A DNA stretch of 9,317 nt from CAZTAO01 sp964611645 (GCA_964611645.1 CAZTAO010000101.1:1-9317); one strand, 5' to 3'. Positions 1 through 6,257 are shown, numbered from the stretch's first letter. Notes: generated by a model not told the origin, from the sequence alone. Numbers and translations are program-made.

Positions 1-106
1 AATTGGACGGCACATAGAGAGTTCGCGACATAAGCACGCTCAGCGCATAAGTCCGTCGTCCCCAAGCGTTAATGTGTCCACACATAACTCTGAGGAGGCT
101 AGATCG

Positions 107-502
107 ATGTCGGACAAAACACTACACGAGGCTATGAACGAATACCTGGAACACCTGAGGACGGAGGGCAAGAGCGAGAGGACGCTGTACACCTACGACC
201 GCGATGTGCAGCAGATACTGAGCTTCTTCGGTAATGAGAAGAAGCTCTCGGCGGTACTCACACCCCATGTCAGCAAGTTCCTGACTTCAGACGCCCTACT
301 CAAACTTCCCAACGGCAGGGAGCGGGCCGCAATCACGGTTCGCAAGACGGTCCGGGTGCTGCGGATGTTTCTGGTCTGGGCCAAAGACAGGGGCTACATT
401 GCCAAGCTGCCGATTCCCAAGGACATGCCGTTGGGGAGGAGCATGAAGACGCGGGCCGACGCGGGCGAGGGTGAGCCACAGGGGGCGGCAGCGGACGGCT
501 AG
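107..502 (+). CDS. Stand-alone tyrosine-recombinase N-terminal (SAM-like core-binding) domain protein
   Basis: The 131-residue product matches the N-terminal core-binding (SAM-like, four-helix) domain of tyrosine recombinases and phage integrases. It begins with a helix of the type LHEAMNEYLEHLRTEGKSER, followed by a 'TLYTYDRDVQQILSFFG' segment, and ends the fold with 'VRVLRMFLVWAKDRGYI'. In full integrases this domain clamps the DNA core site. The catalytic C-terminal half (the R...HxxR...Y residues) is absent, and I see none of it in any frame of the following 535 bases. I chose the ATG at 107 because GAGGAGG (92-98) lies 8 bases upstream. A GTG at 74 in the same frame would add 11 residues and has no such site. 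The last 20 or so residues are Gly/Ala/Glu-rich and look like a disordered tail. The good ribosome site and open frame suggest a real small gene rather than a broken one. It may bind DNA without recombining it. Confidence 0.75.
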   Translation: MSDKTLHEAMNEYLEHLRTEGKSERTLYTYDRDVQQILSFFGNEKKLSAVLTPHVSKFLTSDALLKLPNGRERAAITVRKTVRVLRMFLVWAKDRGYIAKLPIPKDMPLGRSMKTRADAGEGEPQGAAADG

Positions 503-512
503 CCACAGGTCA

Positions 513-550
513 GGGGGCTCCGGGTGCAAGCGGGCTCGGAGCATGCCCCC
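513..550 (+). repeat. GC-rich inverted repeat after the SAM-like domain gene
   Basis: GGGGGC (513-518) pairs with GCCCCC (545-550), and just inside it TCCG (519-522) pairs with CGGA (537-540), leaving a 4-base bulge on the right arm. The structure begins 10 bases after the stop codon at 502. There is no T-tract after it, so it is not a canonical intrinsic terminator. It could still pause or end transcription, or protect the 3' end of the message. Confidence 0.5.
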
Positions 551-691
551 GGTCGGTGAGTCTGGTGAGCATCGTCAGTTCCTTTGGGGTCCAGCCCTCA
601 CATGAGCGTGAAGCCCTGGCGATAATACCTCATCAAACCCACTGCCGCAGTCGCGCTGCTGACTTGACTGCCTGCCAAACACCAAGCTATG

Positions 692-710
692 GACCCTCAA
701 GAAGAGGGTC
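692..710. repeat. Perfect 7-bp inverted repeat with 5-base loop
   Basis: GACCCTC (692-698) and GAGGGTC (704-710) are exact reverse complements around the loop AAGAA. It is a compact operator-like or hairpin element, followed 17 bases later by a second short inverted repeat. No T-tract follows. Confidence 0.55.
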
Positions 711-727
711 AGTTCGCTCAGTGAAAC

Positions 728-744
728 GGTGCACTTACCGCACC
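728..744. repeat. Perfect 5-bp inverted repeat with 7-base loop
   Basis: GGTGC (728-732) and GCACC (740-744) are exact reverse complements. On its own this is short enough to arise by chance. I list it because it sits in the same non-coding cluster as the 692-710 and 772-785 symmetric elements. Confidence 0.35.
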
Positions 745-769
745 TAGATAGACTTTCTCAGACACCCCC

Positions 770-807
770 CATGTGTGCGCACACACACGCGCAGGCATGC
801 GCATGTA
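770..807. repeat. Alternating purine-pyrimidine tract (Z-DNA-prone) with two perfect palindromes
   Basis: Bases 770-793 alternate pyrimidine and purine without a break (24 bases of mostly CA/TG and CG steps), and after one interruption 795-807 alternate again. Inside lie a 14-base perfect palindrome, TGTGTGCGCACACA (772-785), and a 10-base one, CATGCGCATG (796-805). Such sequence can adopt left-handed Z-DNA or cruciforms under negative supercoiling. It lies about 230 bases upstream of the recombinase operon. Confidence 0.7.
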
Positions 808-1037
808 AGACGGAGTGAAAAGGTCTCACCAGGTACGATAAGTGCACCAGCGCCTGCCTCCGTTGCACCCAATATCCCCTGCAAGTGCCTCGCCAAGGAC
901 CGGCGATGGCTTCTCCGACTTCGGACTTGCTGTTTCCGACGAAAAGAGCGTTCATTGCAACAAACCGCTTCCGAATGCAGAGAACCGGCACGTGGAAAGA
1001 GCCGTGACTGCATCGGCGGCAGAAACGAGAGGAATCG

Positions 1038-1583
1038 ATGAGAAGATCAGTATTGGCAACACGTATAGGCACGGCAGGCCACCAACGTGGCAACTCCAAC
1101 GCCGGCGACTCAGTGGTCAAGCAGATCGCTGACCTGGACAATCTGAACTACGCCCAGCTATGCCAACGTTGGCGAACGCTCTTCGGCAAGGACCCCACCG
1201 CCAGCAACCGGCCGTATCTCATCAAGCGATTGGCATATCGCATTCAGGAGATAGCCTATGGCGGCCTTTCCGAGCCGGCTCGCAAGACGATGGACGACAT
1301 CCTCGATGCCCATGGCTTCGACGCGAACGGGGGACGATTGAACGGACGACGCCCCGAGAAGATGTACAAAGCTGGCGTGCCGGTCCCGGGCACCCGATTT
1401 ATACGGGAATGGAAGGATAACACATACGAAGTAACAGTGGTCAATGGCGGCTTTGAATTCGAGGGACGGCGCTACCGTTCCCTATCGGCTATAGCCCAGG
1501 CTATCACCGGCACCCACTGGAATGGGCGTGCGTTCTTCGGTCTGAAGAAGACCCACGAGAAGAAAGCGAGGGCCACTGTATGA
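1038..1583 (+). CDS. DUF2924 domain protein of a serine-recombinase module
   Basis: This 181-residue basic protein fits the DUF2924 family, which is found in prophages and mobile elements beside large serine recombinases. The N-terminal part of the domain (about residues 34-80) reads 'LNYAQLCQRWRTLFGKDP...LIKRLAYRIQEIAYGGL', a helical segment typical of the family. The C-terminal part (about 118-169) carries the hallmark 'PGTRFIREWKDNTYEV', 'FEFEGRRYRSLSAIAQAITG' and 'HWNGRAFFGL'. The family's biochemical role is not established; DNA binding or assistance to the recombinase is inferred from basic character and gene linkage. GAGAGGA (1027-1033) lies close upstream of the ATG. The stop overlaps the recombinase start by four bases (ATGA, 1580-1583), so the two are probably translationally coupled. 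The first 30 or so residues are not conserved in my recollection of the family, so a later start is possible. Confidence 0.85.
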   Translation: MRRSVLATRIGTAGHQRGNSNAGDSVVKQIADLDNLNYAQLCQRWRTLFGKDPTASNRPYLIKRLAYRIQEIAYGGLSEPARKTMDDILDAHGFDANGGRLNGRRPEKMYKAGVPVPGTRFIREWKDNTYEVTVVNGGFEFEGRRYRSLSAIAQAITGTHWNGRAFFGLKKTHEKKARATV

Positions 1584-2959
1584 ACAAGCCGCCAGTCGCG
1601 ACAACATGCCCCCGCGTCCGCTGTGCCATCTACACGCGCAAGTCTACCGAGGAGGGTCTGGACAGCGACTTCAACTCTCTAGACGCCCAGCGCGAGTCTG
1701 GAGAAGCATTTGTAAGCAGCCAGCGCCACGAGGGTTGGACAGTCATGCCGCAGAAGTATGATGATGGCGGCTTCTCCGGCGGGAGCATGGAGCGGCCCGC
1801 CCTCGAAAGGTTGCTGGAAGATGTGGAGAATCATAGGGTCGACTGCGTCGTTGTTTACAAAGTCGACAGGCTGTCCCGGTCGCTGCTGGACTTCGCCAGG
1901 ATAATGGAGGTCTTCGACAACAACGGCGTATCCTTTGTTTCGGTGACTCAGTCGTTCTCGACGACCTCCTCGATGGGCAGGCTTACCCTCAACGTTTTGT
2001 TGTCGTTCGCACAATTTGAGCGTGAGATCATTGGGGAAAGGATCCGTGACAAAGTGGCAGCCGCAAAGCGCAAAGGGAAATTCACCGGCGGAACGCCACC
2101 ATTGGGATATGATGTGCACCCGGAAGAAACGCGCCTGATAGTCAATCCCGAGGAAGCTAAGACCGTGCGCCACATCTTCAAACGCTTCACCGAAACCGGG
2201 TCGCCGCTGACCATTGCTGCTGAGCTCAATAAGAAGGGAGTCACGACGAAAGCCTGGATAACCAAGAGTGGCGCGTTCCGCGAAGGCAGGCCCTGGGACA
2301 AGTCTCACATCTATAGGGTGCTCTACAACCGGACATATGTGGGCGATGTAATCCACAAGGACAAAACCTATCCAGGTGAACACGAGCCGATAGTCGCCAA
2401 AGATCTGTGGCTACGGGCGCACGCAGCTATAGAGGAGAACAAAGGTAATCGCGCCAAGAACGTGTTAGCCAAAGCTCCCGCACTCCTCCGAGGAATCATC
2501 CGCTGCGGGACCTGTGACACAGCCATGAGTCCAGTCTCAGCGGTAGGCAGGGGTAAAACATACCGCTACTACCAATGTGGCCACGCCTCCAAGTCGGGAT
2601 ACAGCAGTTGCCCGGTGAAGTCAGTGCCGGCAGGAGACATCGAGGGGGCAGTGATGGGTCAGCTTCGCGCTATCTTCAAATCGCCGGAAGTGCTATACCA
2701 GACGTATCAGGCAACTCGCGAGCCTGGGGCCGAAGAGTTGGTTATCTGGCGCGACGTTGCGCAATGTCTGCGCCGCCTCGACCCGATCTGGGACGAGCTA
2801 TTCCCGGTGGAGCAGACGCGAATCGTGCAACTGCTTGTCGAACGGGTCACAGTGAACACCGACGGAATGAACATACGGATACGAGGGGACGGTTTGAAAT
2901 CACTGGTCAGCGAGGTCCGGGATAGAACAGTCCGGCAGGGAATGGGGATAGAGGCATGA
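1580..2959 (+). CDS. Large serine recombinase
   Basis: This 459-residue site-specific DNA recombinase belongs to the serine (resolvase/invertase) superfamily. The N-terminal catalytic domain (about 13-160) shows 'AIYTRKSTEE', with Arg20 and the presumed nucleophile Ser22; 'SLDAQRE' (33-39); 'VDRLSRSLLDF' (95-105); and 'FEREIIGERIRDK' (146-158), which leads into the long helix. The Recombinase domain follows (about 165-290), including 'GGTPPLGYD' and 'IYRVLYNRTYVG'. Then comes a zinc ribbon with Cys309, Cys312, Cys333 and Cys344. The C-terminal region (about 385-440) resembles the tail of the family. All key residues are present, so it should be active. It would cut both strands with a 5'-phosphoserine link and integrate, excise or invert DNA. 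It overlaps its upstream and downstream genes by four bases each. Its att sites are not identifiable from this window alone. Confidence 0.93.
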   Translation: MNKPPVATTCPRVRCAIYTRKSTEEGLDSDFNSLDAQRESGEAFVSSQRHEGWTVMPQKYDDGGFSGGSMERPALERLLEDVENHRVDCVVVYKVDRLSRSLLDFARIMEVFDNNGVSFVSVTQSFSTTSSMGRLTLNVLLSFAQFEREIIGERIRDKVAAAKRKGKFTGGTPPLGYDVHPEETRLIVNPEEAKTVRHIFKRFTETGSPLTIAAELNKKGVTTKAWITKSGAFREGRPWDKSHIYRVLYNRTYVGDVIHKDKTYPGEHEPIVAKDLWLRAHAAIEENKGNRAKNVLAKAPALLRGIIRCGTCDTAMSPVSAVGRGKTYRYYQCGHASKSGYSSCPVKSVPAGDIEGAVMGQLRAIFKSPEVLYQTYQATREPGAEELVIWRDVAQCLRRLDPIWDELFPVEQTRIVQLLVERVTVNTDGMNIRIRGDGLKSLVSEVRDRTVRQGMGIEA

Positions 2960-3453
2960 GGCGTGAAGGCACAGTGGATGACCATTACAGCGGCATGTCA
3001 ATCAACGTGCCGCTCGTGCTCAAGAAACGCGCCGGTAGGAAGCAGGTAATCCTACCTCGAGCATTTGCCTCCGAGAACTCCACACATGTCTCTTACCAGG
3101 AGGCGCTGGTCATTGCAGTTGCCCGGGCGCATAGGTGGCAGGGATTGTTGGACGAGGGCAGGTTCGAGTCGGTCTCGGATCTGGCCCGGGAGATTGGGTT
3201 GGATGTCTCATTCGCCGCGCGGTTGCTGAGGCTAACGATGTTGGCACCCGATATCATTGAGGCCATTCTGATGGGTGCGGAGCCGAGTGGGTTGTCGCTC
3301 AATAGGCTGACGAGGGTGATGCTGCTGGATTGGGAGGAGCAGAGGCAGGAATTGGCAATGGGCGCAGTGCGTCCTCCGATGCACGTAGTTCCACACGATC
3401 ACGATCTTCTCAGTATCCACGAGTCAAGCGCCTTCCCTATACAAGGCGCATAA
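2956..3453 (+). CDS. Small helix-turn-helix protein, third gene of the recombinase module
   Basis: This 165-residue protein belongs to a family commonly encoded directly after DUF2924-associated serine recombinases. After a basic segment ('VLKKRAGRKQVILP', 21-34) comes 'LVIAVARAHRWQGLLDEGRF' (51-70). A helix-turn-helix follows, 'SVSDLAREIGLDVSFAARLLRL' (about 72-93), resembling the DNA-binding helices of ParB/KorB-like proteins, and then 'LAPDIIEAILMG' (96-107). The conserved part ends near 'DWEEQR' (125-130). The last 30 or so residues (to 165) look unrelated and may be an extension from flanking sequence. The start overlaps the recombinase stop (ATGA, 2956-2959), so translation should be coupled. 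A role as directionality or regulatory factor for the recombinase is plausible but inferred; no biochemical function is known to me. Confidence 0.78.
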   Translation: MRREGTVDDHYSGMSINVPLVLKKRAGRKQVILPRAFASENSTHVSYQEALVIAVARAHRWQGLLDEGRFESVSDLAREIGLDVSFAARLLRLTMLAPDIIEAILMGAEPSGLSLNRLTRVMLLDWEEQRQELAMGAVRPPMHVVPHDHDLLSIHESSAFPIQGA

Positions 3454-3583
3454 TGCCGATTGGGACGGTGCCGACTGATTTCCCGTCTATCATTCGACAG
3501 CGATTTCTGAGGTGTAACGTGTGATAAGTGCAAACATGCCACAATGACTGTCGCCGTTCGGACTATACTGCACCAGTGAAGGT

Positions 3584-3600
3584 CGGGTGGTGCACACCCG
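3584..3600. repeat. Perfect 6-bp inverted repeat with 5-base loop
   Basis: CGGGTG (3584-3589) and CACCCG (3595-3600) are exact reverse complements around GTGCA. No T-tract follows, so it is not a standard terminator. It lies about 130 bases after the end of the recombinase operon and could be an operator or a stem at an old insertion boundary. Confidence 0.4.
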
Positions 3601-3698
3601 GGCGGACATTGACACAATGACAGCACAGTTACCTCCACTTCCCTGGTTCCTGCCATCCTCGTCCACATTCTCTGTGCCCTGTAACCCCCAATCCAGCC

Positions 3699-3875
3699 TC
3701 ACAACACTACTCTCAGGCTCAATGGCAAGTAGTCTGACAATTGTGCAGCGCTTTGCCGCGATGGGGGGAAGACTGATTTGGAACCCACCTCGGTTTTCTG
3801 CTCGGGCTCATGGTACACCAATGTGACGAAGTATTCCTCGATATTTTGGAACAAATCATTCTCTCGGAACGCCAC
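3699..3875 (-). pseudogene. Possible decayed coding sequence of unknown family
   Basis: On the minus strand a 58-codon frame from a GTG at 3875 to a TGA at 3699-3701 has a protein-like composition, including 'NDLFQNIEEYFVTLVYHEPE'. Upstream, in another minus-strand frame (about 3930-3877), the segment 'QQETDPWIPVVDVNHM' runs into a TAG just before it. Together they read like one acidic protein interrupted by a frameshift and a stop. Third codon positions in the 58-codon frame are mostly G or C, as in the neighbouring real genes. There is no ribosome site at the GTG. I do not recognise the family. It may equally be a chance open frame, so confidence is low. Confidence 0.22.
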
Positions 3876-3959
3876 ACTACATGTGATTCACATCTACGAC
3901 AGGGATCCACGGATCTGTCTCTTGCTGGTAGAAGAGGAGAGAAAGGAAAAGGCAGCGAA

Positions 3960-4340
3960 ATGAAGACAATTGTATTGCTTGCAGTTGGGTTGATCTTGCT
4001 TGCGGCATTGACGGTTTCGGCCACAAGCGACGACACGATGGTGATCGGCATAGTTGTGGCCCCAAGTACCTTGTTGCTTGGCTCGAGTCAGGGAGGCTTA
4101 GTTGCCGTTCACACCGACATAGCTTACAGCGCGGTCAATGCTTCTTCTGTGCGGCTGGACGGGATTGCCGCGACCAGAGTGAAGGCTGATGCGTGCGGCG
4201 ACTTCGTAGGTTTCTTCAGTGAGGCTAAGATCAAAGCCCTTGTGGCTCCTCCTGAAGCAACTCTGACTCTGACTGGCGCCACCAAGGACGGAACAGGGTT
4301 CATTGGTTGGGACACGGTGGTAGTGAAAAAAGCTCGCTAG
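3960..4340 (+). CDS. Small secreted protein of unknown function
   Basis: The 126-residue product starts with a clear Sec signal peptide: Lys2, then a hydrophobic run through 'IVLLAVGLILLAALTVSA', with likely cleavage after Ala20. The mature part of about 100 residues reads as alternating beta-strands: 'VVAPSTLLLGSSQGGLVAVHTDIAYS', then 'VRLDGIAATRVKADACGDFVGFF' and 'ATLTLTGATKDGTGFIGWDTVVVKK'. The pattern fits a small immunoglobulin-like or carbohydrate-binding-type beta sandwich. I have seen similar stand-alone exported domains, but I cannot assign a function. One Cys (in 'DACGD') is present. The frame is open further upstream (to 3810), but the signal peptide fixes the ATG at 3960. A purine-rich stretch at 3933-3950 could hold a distant ribosome site. 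It is monocistronic: a terminator follows 26 bases after the stop, and the next gene is convergent. Confidence 0.7.
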   Translation: MKTIVLLAVGLILLAALTVSATSDDTMVIGIVVAPSTLLLGSSQGGLVAVHTDIAYSAVNASSVRLDGIAATRVKADACGDFVGFFSEAKIKALVAPPEATLTLTGATKDGTGFIGWDTVVVKKAR

Positions 4341-4366
4341 AGACCATGTGTTGCAGTAAAGACTTT

Positions 4367-4412
4367 GGCCGGCTCCATTCCCTGAGATTCAGGCTTTGGG
4401 GTCGGCCTTTTT
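4367..4412 (+). terminator. Intrinsic terminator after the small secreted-protein gene
   Basis: GGCCG (4367-4371) pairs with CGGCC (4403-4407). Further in, CTCC can pair with GGGG, and at the tip CCTGA (4381-4385) pairs with TCAGG (4389-4393). Five T residues (4408-4412) follow at once, the classic Rho-independent form in the plus direction. On the minus strand no T-tract follows the hairpin, so it should not terminate the convergent 4Fe-4S gene. Confidence 0.85.
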
Positions 4413-4448
4413 GCGTCCGCTGCCGGGTTCCGAATCAGTATCACTCCA

Positions 4449-5612
4449 TTACTTATGCTTGAATTTGCCGACAGGCGGTTTTGTCCTCGCCCCTCTTCCA
4501 AATGTGATCGACTTCGTCGGGCACACTCCCTGGCAAGTCCCGCAGGAAAAGCAGTCCGGAACAGCCTTGTCCTGCTTCAGTATGGCATCCATAACCGTGG
4601 ACGGGCAGGCTTTTGCGCACGCCTCGCAGGCGACGCACGTGCTGTAGTTGACCTTGATCTTGTGAACACTGAATCGCTCGAAGACCCAGCCGACCAGACC
4701 GAACGGGCAGAAGAAATGGCACCACGGTCTGTACATGAAGAGGCTGGCAACCAGCATCAGCCCGACAAAACCAGCGCCTGTTGCGCCCAGCTTCGCAGGC
4801 TTGAATATGACGAACGGATCAATGGGCGAGACGATATCCCTGGTCAAGGCAATTGCGAAGACGACTATGGCGATAAAGAATGCTGCACGTACTGTGTTAG
4901 TCAGCGCGAACGGCGGCTTCCACTGCCCGATTACTCCGCCGGTATCCTTCGAGTTTCTGTTTAGCCGCAATACCAGGTCCTGCAGAGCACCGAACTGGCA
5001 CCCCCAGGAGCAGATGAACTTGTTGGCGAAGACGACCATCAGAAGGAAAACACCCAATGCGACAAGTCTGGGCGGAAATATCACGTGTTGAGTGCCCCAT
5101 AGTACTATTGCGTCTTTCACCGTGCCCATGGGACTCGGGTCCGAGCCAAGAGCAATACCGAACACTCCGACAGCCACCGCAAGCAATATCTTCCTGGAGG
5201 CAGGCGAAACCGAACCGCGCAGCATCAGGCGCAAAACAATGATCAGGAACGCAATCCACAGCGCAAACTTCAGCGGAATCTTGAACCAGTTCTTTGAAGA
5301 CTCCTCATCTGCCAGCGCCTTTGCCTTCCGCAACCGGTCCTTGGTCTCATCAACACTCAGTCCGAGTTCGGCTATCGTCTTGTCGAGGTCGGTCGGCGAC
5401 GTAAGCCCCAGTGGCCCTTTCAGGGCCTTGGGAGTCAAGCCATAGGCATCCGCCACCTTGCGAACGGTCATGTCCTCGGTTATGGTCACGTTGGAGCCAC
5501 TCTGTTCCTTCGCCGACTCAGGTTTCTCTTGCCATAGGCTAGAGGAAACCAGCGAGAGCCCAACCACAGCCGCAATGACGAGCAAGGCCACAAAGATGAC
5601 TTTTGACTTCAT
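4449..5612 (-). CDS. Polytopic membrane protein with two 4Fe-4S clusters (NapH/NosR-C-terminal-like)
   Basis: This 387-residue inner-membrane electron-transfer protein has an N-terminal membrane anchor (about 4-26). It is followed by a soluble helical region of two similar units ('TVRKVADAYGLTPKALKG', 49-66, and 'LDKTIAELGLSVDETKDRL', 76-94). About five further membrane segments follow (near 112-131, 141-157, 183-199, 241-257 and 279-295). The conserved loop motifs are CSWGCQFG (201-208) and CHFFCPFG (298-305). The C-terminus carries two ferredoxin-type motifs: Cys326/329/332/336 and Cys354/357/360/364, each ending in Cys-Pro. This matches the NapH/NosR/CcoG superfamily, whose members pass electrons across the membrane or help metal-centre assembly. 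AGGGAG (5626-5621) sits 8 bases before the ATG. It lies 111 bases downstream of the PadR gene on the same strand, probably co-transcribed. The electron partner is unknown. Confidence 0.85.
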   Translation of the reverse strand: MKSKVIFVALLVIAAVVGLSLVSSSLWQEKPESAKEQSGSNVTITEDMTVRKVADAYGLTPKALKGPLGLTSPTDLDKTIAELGLSVDETKDRLRKAKALADEESSKNWFKIPLKFALWIAFLIIVLRLMLRGSVSPASRKILLAVAVGVFGIALGSDPSPMGTVKDAIVLWGTQHVIFPPRLVALGVFLLMVVFANKFICSWGCQFGALQDLVLRLNRNSKDTGGVIGQWKPPFALTNTVRAAFFIAIVVFAIALTRDIVSPIDPFVIFKPAKLGATGAGFVGLMLVASLFMYRPWCHFFCPFGLVGWVFERFSVHKIKVNYSTCVACEACAKACPSTVMDAILKQDKAVPDCFSCGTCQGVCPTKSITFGRGARTKPPVGKFKHK

Positions 5613-5723
5613 GTCTTTGGCTCCCTTATCGAGATCACCCACGGCATACCGCCCAGAGACAGGCCATCTCTTAACGGCTTGCCGAGCACACCACGCATAG
5701 CACGCCGAACCGGCATCTTCACC

Positions 5724-6152
5724 CTAAGACTTGCTCGCTGCGACATCCGCTGATCCCGAAACTAGTTCGGTAAGCGAGTTGACATCGTCCGCGAATGACT
5801 CCATGGAGTGCGACAGGCTATTTAGCACGACTGCCCATTCCCTAAGATGATCCTTGCCACTTTGGGTGATGCTGTACGTGTGGCGCGCGGGACCGGGACC
5901 GCTTGTGTCCCAGGTGGAGGTTACATGCCCCATTGTCTCAAGACGCTGAAGTGTTCTGTAGAGAGCGCCGCGATCGATCTCAGCGTCCGTCAAAGCGTGT
6001 CTCTGCAGATTGACGGCCAATTCATACCCGTATGCCGGCCCTTCTTTCTCCAGCAGATACAAAACCACCGGCTCGACATATCTGTAGAGATTGCCCATGG
6101 CGCACGTGCACGGGCGCTCGCTGCCGTGTCTGTGACAGGATCCTCTTTGCAT
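5724..6152 (-). CDS. PadR-family transcriptional regulator with Cys/His-rich N-terminus
   Basis: This 142-residue winged-helix repressor has its PadR domain at about 20-105: 'NLYRYVEPVVLYLLEKEGPAYGYEL', then 'DRGALYRTLQRLETMGHVTS', then 'GPARHTYSITQSGKDHLREW', which is the wing and following helix. A short C-terminal helix (about 106-130) should give the dimer. Before the domain are Cys6, His7, His9, Cys15 and Cys17, and then Met19-Gly20. This cluster could bind Zn or another metal, or an Fe-S centre. I recall PadR proteins with a C-x-C just before this helix, but their ligands are not known to me. Two ATGs are adjacent (6155 and 6152). The second is better placed, with AGAAGGAG five bases upstream. 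The frame is open upstream but has no better start. The gene is divergent from the porin/metal-binding operon and precedes the 4Fe-4S gene. Confidence 0.88.
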   Translation of the reverse strand: MQRGSCHRHGSERPCTCAMGNLYRYVEPVVLYLLEKEGPAYGYELAVNLQRHALTDAEIDRGALYRTLQRLETMGHVTSTWDTSGPGPARHTYSITQSGKDHLREWAVVLNSLSHSMESFADDVNSLTELVSGSADVAASKS

Positions 6153-6248
6153 CATAACTCCTTCTCGGGAAAAGACACCGCAACTGCGTTGGGTTGTCTG
6201 ACCTCCCAACGCCGGAACCGTGATCCGTTCGAGAGTGTGTTCTGCATA

Positions 6249-6257
6249 ATCATACCA
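6249..6257 (-). promoter_or_regulatory. Extended -10 promoter element for the PadR gene
   Basis: Read on the minus strand, TGGTATGAT (6257-6249) forms an extended -10 (TG, one base, TATGAT). No good -35 is seen 17 bases upstream, as is usual for extended -10 promoters. It would start a transcript roughly 90 bases before the PadR start codon. Confidence 0.45.

Larger units (their letters stand above)
503..1037. other. Intergenic stretch without a supportable gene; rich in small inverted repeats
   Basis: No reading frame on either strand here looks coding: the open frames are short, rich in Arg/Cys/Ser, lack ribosome sites and resemble no family I know. I searched for tRNA-like T-loops and for remnants of an integrase catalytic domain and found neither. 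The stretch holds a GC-rich hairpin (513-550), two perfect inverted repeats (692-710 and 728-744), and a long alternating purine-pyrimidine tract with a 14-base palindrome (770-807). It should also carry the promoter of the recombinase operon starting at 1038. It is a reasonable place for a serine-recombinase attachment site, but I cannot define one. Confidence 0.6.
3454..3959. other. Intergenic stretch right of the recombinase module
   Basis: No convincing intact gene lies here. A short perfect inverted repeat is found at 3584-3600. The 10-base word GATAAGTGCA at 3523-3532 also occurs at 837-846, on the other side of the recombinase module. On the minus strand, 3699 to about 3930 looks like decayed coding sequence (listed separately). 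The promoter of the secreted-protein gene at 3960 must lie here, but I do not see a strong -35/-10 pair. GC-poor patches near 3840-3960 contrast with the flanks. Confidence 0.5.

Noticed and set aside
503..1037. A tRNA gene as integration target near the recombinases
   Set aside because: No T-loop or acceptor-stem pattern was found in this gap or at 3454-3959.
744..1141. Overlapping open frames on both strands upstream of the DUF2924 gene
   Set aside because: Low-complexity, Arg/His/Cys-rich translations, no ribosome sites, no recognisable family; typical of GC-rich non-coding DNA.
1679..2383. A 234-codon minus-strand open frame inside the recombinase gene
   Set aside because: It lies entirely antisense to a well-supported coding sequence and resembles no family; a GC-driven shadow.
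3399..3702. Cys-rich minus-strand frames after the recombinase module ('CQCPPGCAPP')
   Set aside because: Part overlaps the end of the HTH gene in antisense; no ribosome site and no family resemblance.
3810..3959. N-terminal extension of the secreted-protein gene to an ATG at 3810
   Set aside because: The extension would bury a clear signal peptide 50 residues inside the protein.
4453..5259. Other long open frames across the 4Fe-4S gene, on both strands
   Set aside because: They overlap a gene whose membrane segments and eight ferredoxin Cys leave no doubt about the true frame.
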